A DNA stretch of 64,000 nt from Anarhynchus alexandrinus (lineage: Eukaryota; Chordata; Aves; Charadriiformes; Charadriidae). The position numbers and the translations under genes are program-made. Each line of letters starts with the position of its first letter. Position 1 is the first letter of the stretch. Shown here piece by piece: positions 22,437 through 33,900 of the stretch. The stretch is from assembly GCA_008711295.1 (NCBI GenBank), contig VUYV01000069.1, positions 3,628,474 to 3,692,473 on the forward strand. The letters run 5' to 3'. Below the pieces are notes generated by a model. That model was not told the DNA's origin and made no database searches. It saw nothing but the letters and a program-made list of their open reading frames with translations.

Positions 22437-23981
22437 TAATAAGGTGTAGGACATGGTACATTAGCATGTACAGAATAGAAATTTAATTCTAGAATCTATA
22501 TACTTTGGTTAAGTATAGTTTTATAGGTAACTACAGTAATGGGAAATGGACTGTAATTTTAATTCAGTGTTGCTATACTTGAAGGAGAAACAGAATTAAA
22601 TTTGGGGTTAGATCTATTGAAATACATACAGATGTCCCTGTGCTTTCGTAATTGAATTTTCAGCCTAATGTCATTCTGTATTATTTTGGTGAAGTTAACT
22701 ATTAAACATTTCAAATCAGAGCACATGGATAGTGTGATATGACAAAGACATGTGACCTCATGTCTTAAATGTTTTGCAACTGACTAGTTTTGAAACTAGT
22801 ATTTATTATCTGAACAGTACATAGTACAACCAAGTTGGTGAATATTTAGCTTTCTTCCTTTCAAGATGGAAACTTTCTTACATGGCCATTTACCATTAGT
22901 TTTTACTTTGTTTTCTGTTTGCTGTAAGATATATTTTCATCACATAATACAAATCCAGTTCTCTCCATCACTTATTAAAGAATTTACACTATAACGTACA
23001 AAATTTCTACTCAACCCATAATTATTTAACGAACAGGTGCTGCAGTTCTAGGTATCATTGTCCTTTCTCAGAAATTCATTATTGCCCCTATACCAGAACT
23101 TGTGTTTGCTTTCTTTCTCCATTCTCTTCTTCAACCTGCCACTTTCAAATAGGAAAATAGAAATGAACGTGCAAAAGATCCCCAGCTGATGTAGTGGAAA
23201 ATCCATAACAGTTTAAACCATGCTACCTGGCTTTGCAGAAAAGTTCCTTAGGAGTACATGTATGGTGGTTTTGATGAGTGGCAACAGGCAGCTCTGGCAT
23301 TGGGAAGGTAACAAACGGTGTAGGAAGGAGGGAGAGCGCAGGAGCATCTTAACTGCTGCAGCTGTTTGCTAAGTGAGCATATGTTGAAACCCTTGAGCCT
23401 CCACAGAACATCTTTTCACAGGTCAGTGCTGAAATCAGATGCATAATACTCTCCTAAAATAAGTTTGATCTCAGCACCTGTTAATTTGCTTTTTCAAGGG
23501 AAGTTGTTCTGCTATGGGAGTCCTGCAGTTTTTTACTTTCTGTTATAAAAGATGATGGAATACTCCAGTTAATTATGGTAAAGTAACATTTTTGCCCTCA
23601 AATTTTGCATGTTGAACTTTTAGAAAAGTGAGTATTTGCTCTTTCTCTGTCTCTTAAAGATTTGCTGAATGCTGTACTTTTGGACTATATGAGAAATGGA
23701 GATCTGAGGAAGTATTAATGTTACTGCAATCTTATCATTTATATTATTTTAATTTTGCAATTCAGAAATATTTTTAGTTCAAGGTATTTAAAATTTATTT
23801 GATTTATTAGGCCTGAAGAAGCTATATATTGGATTGATTGAATGTATTTGATAGGACAGTGTTTTGAAGTTATTACATTATGAACTTGAATACCCTGTCC
23901 AATACTTAAAAGATCCCAGAAGATAGAGCATGTGATTTAATTACCTCTTTTTCATTTTGCGAACTTGACCTCTGTTCCCAG

Positions 23982-24037
23982 CCTCGAGACAAAGAAAGAC
24001 AAAGTACTGCGAGCAACTGGCAGTTGATATTAAGAAG
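23982..24037 (+). other. weak exon candidate, 56 nt
   Basis: The acceptor gacctctgttcccag precedes 56 bases that are open in two frames (one reads PRDKERQSTASNWQLILR), followed by gtatct, a usable but not ideal donor. It holds CpG dinucleotides, which are scarce nearby. There is no recognised protein and no linked exon. Confidence 0.15.
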
Positions 24038-25064
24038 GTATCTCCCACATCTCTCTCACATCCCATAGTAACAGCCAGTCCTCAGCATGGGTGCAGGACT
24101 TCCCCAGAAAAATTCTGTCCTTCGGCTGGCAAATTCATCTGCTGCCTTACTTCTTTAGATGCTGTGTAAAAATCCTCTCCCTTTCTTTCAGCTTCTGCCC
24201 CAGAAACCTCTCTTTTCTGGGTTAGCTCTAGTTGCGCAGAAGCACCTAGGGCAACACAGGGATACTGGCCTCAGTTGACTAAGGACGGGTTTTGAGAGTG
24301 TCCAGTTTGCTCTTCTACAAGACAGAACTGTGATATACATATAGGCTGTTACTGGTTTGTGTTGTTCAGATTTTGATTGTATGTTTGTGAAAGTTGACTG
24401 AATCTGTCCCAATTTGTTTTTGAGAAAGACATTGGATGTTTTCTTCACAAACTAATACGGATTTATTTGTTTTGTAGGAAAATAACTAGAGGAAAATCCT
24501 AAGAGATTCTTTAATATTTGGGATCTGAGTCTATTTGGGCAGTGAAGGCTGATGGTAGTTTGCATGGAGATGGAGGGATTTATTCTTTCTGACAATGAAG
24601 GCCTTGATTCATGACAACCCATAAGATTATGCCAAAGTCATATGGGAATAGATTACTGTCTTTTCTGGGAACCCCATGTTTGGCAGATGTGTTGGAGAGA
24701 AACTTTTAGCCATTGAGGCAAGTGATTTTCACAGTGTCGCAGTCTATAGTAAAAACTATCTTTGCTGAATCTTTTGATTGCCTTTGCCCAAATTTACAGG
24801 CAAACTACAAAACCTTTCATGAAATTATGGTTGTAGGTGACTATTAAATATTTTGGATTTGTTTCTAGTGTCAAACATTTAAGTTATTACTATATGTTAA
24901 TAGATAAAATGTCCAAATTAATGTGTAAGGGGAGAACCCTGATAGTGTCTTCAGATTGTTGAAATGGCCAGTACTCATCCTCTAATAAAAAATCAGATTC
25001 CTACAAGTATACAGGAAGTTATAAAGGAGGTTTATTTTAATTGCTTGGTGCTTTGGTGTATTTT

Positions 25065-25132
25065 AGATTTTCTCTATGTGCTGTTCATTTCCCTTATTCC
25101 AGTAACATTGCTAGTTATTTGCAGTATACTGG
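25065..25132 (+). other. weak exon candidate encoding a hydrophobic segment
   Basis: The acceptor tttggtgtattttag and the strong donor gtgagt (from about 25133) bound a segment encoding FLYVLFISLIPVTLLVICSI, which would be a transmembrane helix. T-rich DNA often encodes hydrophobic peptides by chance, which is the main reason for low confidence. Confidence 0.12.
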
Positions 25133-27685
25133 TGAGTGGCTACTTCTCTGAAAGCTGAACAATTAAGATTATAATAGGACTGTAGGATGAATTAACAATT
25201 TCTCTGTGTATTCAAAATGTGTAATAATATAGGAATGAGAAGTATGTTGTTTAATTATTTGGTTTTGCCATGTAGTATTATAGTTACTGTTAAATATGAC
25301 TTTTGTATTGCTAATATAAGAAAAGAATTAAAAGCAACAAAAAAAAAAAGGTTTGATCTCATTTGACCTTTCTGACGTTCAGTCAGTTAAAAGGTTTGTA
25401 AGACGTTTAATTACCAAATGGTATGATCATTATTCATCTCATCATTTGATATATAACGTCAAGTGAATTGCCTCCCTGGAGTGCACTGTGTTTCACAGAT
25501 CAATAGATTTAGTAAGAGCTTGAAGGAGAGCTTTATACATTCACTGAAAAGAAGGAAAAGTATATCCTCCTTGTAAAATGGCTTATGTAGTTATTCTGTG
25601 AGCTTTACAGAGTTATTGTTTTATTTACATCTCAGGAACGCAAAATCCTGCAACATAAAGGCATTTATTAAAATATTTTAAACCTCTTTATTGAAATTAA
25701 AAAATACTGCTTCTATCTTACTCTGTGTTATAAAGTAGCTTTAAAAGTCTGTCCTGAACAGCTTCATTCGAATCTATTAAAATAATTATACTTATTACAA
25801 CAGATTTTTTGCTTTGACACAGCAGAACAAACATAGTATGACAAAAGGCTGTCTAAATACACTACACATGATTGCTTAAACTATTCATATTTTGGTTTTC
25901 TGCATTTTTAAATAGGTATGGTTAGTTTTAACTCATTTGGGTTGTTGTTTTTTGTTTGGGGTTTTTTCTTCATTCGCTGTGTCAAGTATATTTATGCACA
26001 CTTCGAGAGAAAGGGATAAAGCTGGTCCCTAATTGACTAATTTAGTACCTCTGCGTTTATAAAAAAAAATAATCTTATGATTTATTTTAATTAATTGCAT
26101 AAAGGATATTTACGTATAGGATACTTTATGTTTACTTGGGCTTTTCCGGATATATTGTATTACTCTTACCCAGTATAGATGAGCCGTCATGTAACACCAG
26201 CTATTTGAGCACACCTATCTGACCTCTTACCCTTGATGGAAGGGTTTTCCAAATGACTGAAAGAGACTTCTAGGAGAGTTCAGGCACTAGTATTTATTGC
26301 TCTTTTTTTCTGTAAGTTTTAGCTGCTTGATTTGCCCTCTTGACTAACCAGCTTTCTGGTTCAAAAGTAAGAAAATAAAACCATGTGTCTCTTTAACTCT
26401 TTTATAAATGAGGGTAAGCTTTTTAGCTTAAATTTACGCCTTGTTGTTGGTCTTTGCATCAGTCAGGCACTGAGAAAACTGGAGTTCAGCTAAGAAAATC
26501 CTCCTGGCTGTAGGACAGAAGCAACATTTACTTGAAAATTCTGCTTCCTTATTCATCTGTCACTTATAACCCATCATCTACTCAAAGATTAATTTGAATT
26601 GTGAACAATATCTAAGCTTCCTTAATCCCTTGCTCTTGTCCTTTTTCTTGAGCTGCTGTACTGTGACGGAAAGGCCGTAATTCTGAAGCTTCTTATTCCT
26701 CAGGCCTACCTAAAGTAACTCCCATCGGGAGCTGATTGATGTTTTAGCAAGGAAATTTTTACCTGTTTTTGAGAACAACCTGGAAAAATTGTCAGGAGGC
26801 TTTCACACTCTTAGATGTTCACTGTGTGGAATTTCTTGTAAATGTAAAATCTAATTTGTCTGGGCTCTTTGCACCAGCATTGTTCAAGGTCAGATGAAGT
26901 TGTGTGAAGTACAGGAAGTGTTTCTGAGATTTCATTCCTTTCTTTGTACTCGCAGCATTTTTTCACCAAATTAGCAAATCAAATAATACCGATTTCAGTA
27001 ATAATTAAGATAGCTGGAAAATATACCATATTCTTCTTTTCACTTATTTTGTGAATGACCCCTGCTGCCATTCTTGCTTTACCACTTCCTTGAGTGGTAA
27101 ATACTAATTTAGTAGTTTCTCCTCTGCTAATGATGCAGATATGGCTTATTCAGACCTTCTCAGTAAGGGGCTAGAATTTAAAAAGAAATGCAGGAAATCT
27201 GCAGTTTTTTTCTGCTGAAGCTGAACATCCAAAGACCTTTTTGTCAATGGGAGCACTTAAGCATGATTAGAATAATGTTGGAGTTCTGTAGAAGAATCAA
27301 TTGTTTTGATGATACATTTATCTATGGCTTGACTTGACAGAGTTCGAGCCATCAGGACTCAATCTGGTAATATGTACGTTTAATCTTAAGACTGCGAATA
27401 GATCTTTGGCTGAATTGTGATATATACATAGCATCTTTTAGGACTGTATGTATCAATAGTCATCTCTTCCAAGACGTTCTTAAAGTTAGAGCAGTATTCC
27501 TTTGTTGGCATTTGCATTTACTCGCCTAGACTTTTACTGCTTAGCAGTATATAGCTTAATGTGATACATATTTGAAGTGCAAAGTCCATTTTGGATGAAA
27601 AATAATCAAACTATTTACTTTTGGCATCATCTCTGTCATCATTTGGTAGGCGCTGTGGGTATTAGGTTGATCAGGGACAAAATAT

Positions 27686-28188
27686 AGCAGCACTCTTGAA
27701 TACTGTGTTCTGNNNNNNNNNNNNNNNNNNNNNNNNNNNNNNNNNNNNNNNNNNNNNNNNNNNNNNNNNNNNNNNNNNNNNNNNNNNNNNNNNNNNNNNN
27801 NNNNNNNNNNNNNNNNNNNNNNNNNNNNNNNNNNNNNNNNNNNNNNNNNNNNNNNNNNNNNNNNNNNNNNNNNNNNNNNNNNNNNNNNNNNNNNNNNNNN
27901 NNNNNNNNNNNNNNNNNNNNNNNNNNNNNNNNNNNNNNNNNNNNNNNNNNNNNNNNNNNNNNNNNNNNNNNNNNNNNNNNNNNNNNNNNNNNNNNNNNNN
28001 NNNNNACTGGACATTAGGAAGCATTTTGTTACCAAGAATGTGGTCAAACACTGGAACAGGCTTTCTAGAGAGGTGGTTGATGCCCCAAGCCTGTCAGTGT
28101 TTAAGAGGCATTTGGACAATGCCCTTAATAACATGCTTTAACTCGGTCAGCCCTGAACTGGTCAGGCAGTGGCACTACGTGATCAAAA
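27686..28188 (+). mobile_element. CR1 LINE fragment spanning the assembly gap
   Basis: Right of the gap, 28006-28188 is clear CR1 (actggacattaggaagcatt, ggaacaggctttctagagag, catttggacaatgcccttaa, ccctgaactggtcaggcagt). One frame carries the usual C-terminal CR1 tract. Left of the gap, cactcttgaatactgtgttc (about 27691-27710) fits the CR1 segment that reads roughly gag-tgctgtgttcagt and normally lies a few hundred bases upstream. The element therefore probably continues through the Ns. The octamer tail is missing or eroded at the right end. Confidence 0.7.
27713..28005. other. assembly gap (293 N)
   Basis: A run of 293 undetermined bases. Its size is not a round number, so it may be an estimate from paired reads. 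Frames drawn through it are meaningless. Confidence 0.98.
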
Positions 28189-29661
28189 CTGTGGCAGCAG
28201 TTGCAAATAACATGTTTTCGTAGTAAATTTATGAAGAGTTTGCATGGGTATTCATAGGGGAATTGCAGTCTTTCTTTTTAGACAATATTCCTGGAAGGTT
28301 CTGCAGTGCGACACAGGAGCTTGCAAGGTTCCTAAAGCACCACTGTCTTTGTCCTGCCATCCCTTAGTGACAGCAAAGCAAAGGCAGGAGCAAAAGGCAG
28401 GGGTACTTGTACTCTTGATCCGTCTTGTCCCCTTCTAGGTACTGGAGCTCAAAAGGTCTCCTAGACTTTTTCTAGGGGCAAGAATGGTGTGGTTTGTAAT
28501 ATTCCCTTTGGTCCCGTTATGAACTATAAGAATCAATAAGAAATACATTAAAAAGGTTAACTTTTGGAGGACATAGTATCCAGAAGCCTCTGCCAAATAT
28601 GATTGCAAGTTTGTTCTGTATGATCCCATTCTGAGCTGAGAAGCAGAGTTTAGGAAACTGCATCTATTTATTAAGACAAATTGCAGTATCGCCATCATTA
28701 ATCTGGAGTATTGCACATTGATATCTATTTTTTGTAGCTGTTTGAAGCACCAAGTAATAGAATTTGCAATATGTGATTTGCATAATTGGAGCCAAGGTCA
28801 ATGAAGGTCCCCGAATAAAAAACTTGCAGAACCCCATTTCTTCACATCTCAAGGAGAAAAGAATCTTGAGACACCTAAAATTCTTGAACGAATTCCTTCA
28901 GGAATAAAACTCAGGACAGACACAGTAAAATCATTATAATTTGTATCCAGAAACATAAAAACTCCCAGAAAAAGTGAGTTAATGGAGCCAACTTTATACA
29001 AAAAAAAAGGGTAGTTGTACACTTGCAAACTCATGAAGTAAGAAGTCTTGATTGTTTCCCTGTCAGAACATTCATGTACATTCATTGACAGTCATAGGTA
29101 ATATGTCCCACAATAAGAGATGTAGATGAAGCTTGCACAGTTAAGTAAATTTTGCAATTAAGTCTGCTCAGTTTTCGCTTTTGTGGAAGAAAGGATAACA
29201 GACTCTGGAACCATTGGTCTTCTCCAAATTCTATCCACACTGAATCACTTGTTCATCCTGTGTTTTGCTCTTCGGTTAAAAACTGCTTTTGGAAATTCCA
29301 TATAGATCTATGGATCTGTAATTTTTACTTTGTCACACCTGGAAACTGTTGTCTTAAGTACATATGTTGTACAGGTATGATGAAGTTGTTATGTTTTGAG
29401 TCTGTCCCTCCTTTTTCTGCAATTATTTGTGTGTTGGTATCTAAAAGGAACTTTACTATGGAAAGTATGTATAAGAAAATGAATTTATTTGTAATAATAT
29501 GTTAAACTTCAAAGCATTTGTTTATTGAAAATGCTCTGGAAACTTCTCAAATTAGCTGGAAGTGCAGTGTATGGTAACTCCTAGCATGATGGGACTAAAA
29601 TATAAAATATAAGTAAGATTTAAGGTGGATTCTCCTAATATTCATCTTTTTAAAAACCAAT
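28189..29661. other. unique non-coding stretch
   Basis: No repeat or gene is recognised. The short frames at 28244-28438 and 29152-29505 have no recognisable domains. Confidence 0.45.
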
Positions 29662-29791
29662 CCAACAAACACACCCCCACACACACAAAAAAAACCCCAA
29701 ACAACCAAAAAAAACCCCAAAACCAAAAAAACCCAAAACCAACCAAACAAAAAAACCCCACCCAAACCAAAACAACCCAACAAAAACCAAA
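29662..29791 (+). repeat. 130-nt tract of A and C only
   Basis: Every base from 29662 to 29791 is A or C on the plus strand: runs of A broken by runs of two to five C, with a short CA alternation near 29678-29687. The minus strand is therefore pure G/T with several runs of three or more G. The G/T composition produces an artificial Gly/Phe/Trp/Val-rich minus frame. Confidence 0.95.
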
Positions 29792-29938
29792 TAAACCCCT
29801 CAAAACCAAAAGCCCTACTCTGGACTTTATGATCATGGAAATATGACCATATGGCCTGTGCAATGTTGTCTGTCGTAAATTGCTTTGCACTTGGGAGAAC
29901 AGTCATAGTATGTGTACACCTGCTAGAGGTAGCTTTAA

Positions 29939-30156
29939 TCATAGAATCATAGAATTATCTCGGTTGGAAGGGACCTTTAAGATTATCCAGTCCAACCATC
30001 CACCTAACACTGCCAAACCCACCACTAAATCATGTCACTAATCTCTAGGTCTACCCATCTTTTAAATACCTCCAGGAATGGTGATTCCGTCACTTTCCTG
30101 GGCAGCCTGTTCCAATGTTTGCTAACCTTTTCGGTGAAGAAATTTTTCCTAATATA
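29939..30156 (-). mobile_element. CR1 LINE, 5'-truncated 3' end
   Basis: The plus strand begins tcatagaatcatagaatt, the complement of the CR1 octamer tail, followed by cggttggaagggacctttaa, gtccaaccatccacctaaca and ggcagcctgttccaatgttt. On the minus strand an uninterrupted frame keeps the C-terminal end of ORF2, including FFTEKVSKHWNRLPRKV and FLEVFKRWVD, close to the usual CR1 sequence. It ends near cctaatata, so only the last part of the element was inserted. Confidence 0.95.
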
Positions 30157-30837
30157 AAGCACTAAGTGTGTAGTAGCTATAGTACAATCCTTACTAGGGA
30201 TCTGTAAATCCATCTGTGACAGTGAATGTGCTTACCTGCTGAAATGCATGTTACTGTGTTTTATGGGTGTCTATACAACTGGATTAACTCATTATTTGAT
30301 ATAGTTGTATATCCTGAAGATGTATCCTGATTTTGCAGAAAGCCTTAAGTAATATCTCTGAAATTTGGTTATCCTTCATTCATTTCATACCAGAGGTATT
30401 ACTGGAGACCTAGTTTGTTATCTCCTTTTATACTTACTGTGATTACCTGAATAGCCCAGGAGCACTTCTTAGAAAAATGTTGTCTGTCTTGTATTATCAG
30501 TGACAGTCTCTACAGGTACTGGTATACTGTATCTCTTAACCCATAAAAGAGGACTGCAGTGCTATGAGTCAGCTTTGAACTATTTTTTTTTTGTGTACAG
30601 AAACCCCCTAAAGATCAACAGCTTTTATTATTACACTGCTTGTCCAACTGTGAGAGAAAGCAGAAGGGATTGTCTTATTATGAAAACCTCCTTCTCATGT
30701 CTGCTCATTTTGGATTATCATCTATGGGATGTGGAGCCCATGCACTGGGAAACACAGTTTTATTGAAGTAATTTGTGGAATTATGTTTTCTTATTCATTG
30801 AACATTAGATAAAAATCTGCAAGATAATAATTTTCTT
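30157..30837. other. unique AT-rich non-coding stretch
   Basis: I see no repeat, gene or regulatory pattern that can be supported. Confidence 0.5.
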
Positions 30838-30913
30838 TTTGTTTGTTTGTTTGTTTTTCTCCCTTCCCCCCCCCCAACATTTTTCTTCAGCCAAATGAAA
30901 CAAACAAACAAAG
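30838..30913. repeat. inverted pair of (TTTG)n and (AAAC)n runs
   Basis: A TTTG run at about 30838-30857 is followed by a pyrimidine stretch with ten C, then by an AAAC run at about 30898-30913. The two runs are complementary and could pair as a stem of about 15 bp with a loop of about 40 nt. Confidence 0.75.
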
Positions 30914-33900
30914 CAGAAAAATTCTGGCAATTAAAATAAACTGTACAAGATGGAAAAGTTAAGGAAATACTGATATTACAGATTTTCTGATCCATTTAAA
31001 CAAGAATTGCCATCTGTAATTTCCAGTTGTTTGAATTTGATACACTAATCTTCTGAGGTTCCAAGCCTGGGGCTACTCATGAGTTCTCAGTTCGCATCCC
31101 ATCACTTTGAAAATGCGTGTGTGGGGAATTTGCAGAATATTTTTCTTCTAAAATGTAGTGCTTAATTTCTGATTAGTTTTGTGATTAGTTTAGATTTGTG
31201 CTTTGTTTGTGATTAGTATTTTAGAGCCTGATTTATTGAAATACCATTGTGAGGTGCAATGTCACTCTCAGGTAAGATATGTGTGTCAATCTGTTGTAAC
31301 CATTTGGTGTAAAAAGTTCATTTTTTCTGTCCCAAAATGTCAATAATTTTTAATTGAAAACATATAAAATGGAGAAGATACTGTAAATAGTCAGATCTTG
31401 GAGACACCGTCTCGTAAATGAAATATTTTTTTTAATGAGTTATGTAAGTGTGTGAATATATTAAAAAAAGTAACTAAAATAATAATGCCAAATACTAAAA
31501 ATGTATTTCCAAAAGTTATACCTTTTTATTGAATTTTAGTATGTGATATACTCATATTAGGGTCTGGTTTCTCTGTTCATCTTTAAATTAGCTGGTTTCG
31601 CTATAAAGGCAAAGTTGTTTCCTGCTTTTCTTTTGACTCTGTGATTAACATTCAATATTGGAGGTATTCCAAGGGCGCTCAGGGGTGTCATTCAACAGCA
31701 GTCACTCTCCCCTTTATAGTGATCTGGGATTCCCGCAGAGTATGTCTGTGTCTGTGGGACTGGAGGTACACAGACAATTAAGTAATTGCATATTTATTCC
31801 GGTTCTCAGGCAGGTTTTTCCGCTTGTGCTGAGTTCATCAGAGCTATGGCTACATGGGTCAGAGCGCTTGGGCTGGCTAGTTTCAGGCTAGCTCCAATAA
31901 ATACGTGGAAAATGTAGTCACAACAGTGACTACAGTGTACTTAAACCTCAGTCTAGGTCTTTTAAGGAACACGAAAAACTAGCTTGAGCTTAATGTACCT
32001 CTCCTCCTGTCTAGAATCTATCATGCTGCTTTGAGGAGGTCTCTCTCGTAGCTTACTTTCTGCCTTATTAGAAGTGCAGCAGAGCTCCATGCAGAATAGA
32101 TGCAGGTAGTCTCCTGTTTGACATTTCAGAACTTATTTTAACTGAATTTGATGTTTTTAAATTGATATGAGAATGTTTACGTTTTATTGCCATTCAAATT
32201 TGTCACTAATGTTTCTACTGTTAATCAGCCAGATTAATGACAGCCTTTCTAGGATGGACTGACTCATTAAATTAAATGTGATGACACATTAGGTTGGTTT
32301 TGATTAAGAAATAGGTAAAATGGTGGCATAGGGAAAATGGACTAAAGTTTTTGGACTTTTTAAGAAGCTATTAACATATGGAATGATGATTCCAGTGGTG
32401 GTGATTGGGATAAGTCATAACTATTGATGATTAAAAGTTAAGAATTTTATTGTATGGTGCTAGGCAGTCATGCTGAGTCATCAGATGTAGTCTCCCAACT
32501 GTCTTGATCTTTCTGTGTTGGTTCTGATCCCAAGAACTGGTGAAAAAATAGCAGTGAGAGGAAAACGTACATGGGAATGAATAATTCTGAATTAAGTATA
32601 GAAAGAATCATACATGTATATAGCAGAGAAAGGGGAATAACTATTAGTGCTCTAATAGAAAAGATATTGTTCAGGACAGGGACACAGTACAAGAGAGGTT
32701 CAGGATCCACAAAAGGCAGGATGGAACTTGTTAATGGTGTCAGAATGGAAGGAGGGAAGACACAAAGGCTGGAAGAACTCTGTCGAGTAAGTGTATAATA
32801 CTCATCTTCTGACATTTGTGAATTAATTTAGGAAGCCATCTTGTAAAGTTCTGTGAAGACGGTGAGTAAAATCTATGCTGAACTCTGTGTCCTGTGACAT
32901 TGTTAGTGATGTTGATGGTTCGGCTACCTTAAGTCCTTCCCATTTTGTTGGTTTAAGATGAGGGAATCTTTGTTGGAACAGTCATCTCTGGCCAGGAAGG
33001 CAAGATGTGTAAAGATACTATAGTTTTATATATATAAAAATATATAGTAATTAAAGTGTAAGAGTTCTAGAGCAGTATGCAGTGATGTCACAAAGATTAA
33101 TATTATTCTGTGGCTTTATTACATATTATTCGTATTAATAACATCCATAATAGTATAATACTGTTAGAACAAATGCAAGGCAACTATGAATTAGTGGGCT
33201 GTAATACAATCGAGGAGCTTCTTAGGAGGTCATAAAGCATGAAAGCAAAGCTTGCCTACTTTGTGTAGTCACTAGGACATCAAGGTGAAAATGTAGTCCC
33301 GTAATTCAGCATTTGTGATTTATTTGTTTTATTTTTGAACACATATACCTGTCTTGAATTCATTTGTCTCAGGCAGGTGTTTAATATTTATGACCACGTT
33401 TCTGCTTCAGCAACTTCTGGTTTTCTTCCCTGTTATTTTATTTTGATTTTGTCTCTGAAGACCTCCATTTCAAGTCCTCAGAATGGTACAGGAAAAATGG
33501 CAGGAAGGTTTTCGCTGTTGCAGTGATGTCATATTGTGATACATGAAATGCATGCATAGGTGCAGGTCATGTTACAGTGCTAGCTATGATTAGTGTATGT
33601 TTAATGAAATTTTACAGTTTCTAATTGATGGCTGATTCTTCAGTGAGTTGCAATATTGTTACTTGAAGTGGATTTTTTGATGAGTGTGGTCTCATTCCAA
33701 ATTTTTATCTATAACTGAGCATTCTTGTTTTTTTTTAAAAAAAAAGATCTTGAATATCAAACTGTTTAAATTGAATGTTAGAGATTTCTTTAGTTGTTTT
33801 GTTTCCTTCCACCTCCTTTTTTCTTGATTTCCAGTTGAAAAATCTTTTTTGAAAACAGTGTTTACTTACTTGAACATGTATAGCAACTGTGAAATTTAAT

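Larger units (their letters stand above)
22437..27685. other. unique AT-rich non-coding stretch
   Basis: No repeat family is recognised. It contains the weak exon candidates at 23982-24037 and 25065-25132. The region 23970-24330 is slightly more GC-rich than its flanks; its frames are short and unrecognised. Confidence 0.5.

Noticed and set aside
27556..28223. Frames of 126 to 192 codons around 27.6-28.2 kb on both strands
   Set aside because: They run through the 293-N gap, so most residues are undetermined; the determined part is CR1.
29595..29942. 115-codon minus frame rich in Gly, Phe, Trp and Val
   Set aside because: Direct translation of the G/T strand of the A/C-only tract; a composition artefact.
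30025..30213. 62-codon minus frame as a host gene
   Set aside because: The central part is the C-terminal end of CR1 ORF2; it belongs to the truncated LINE.
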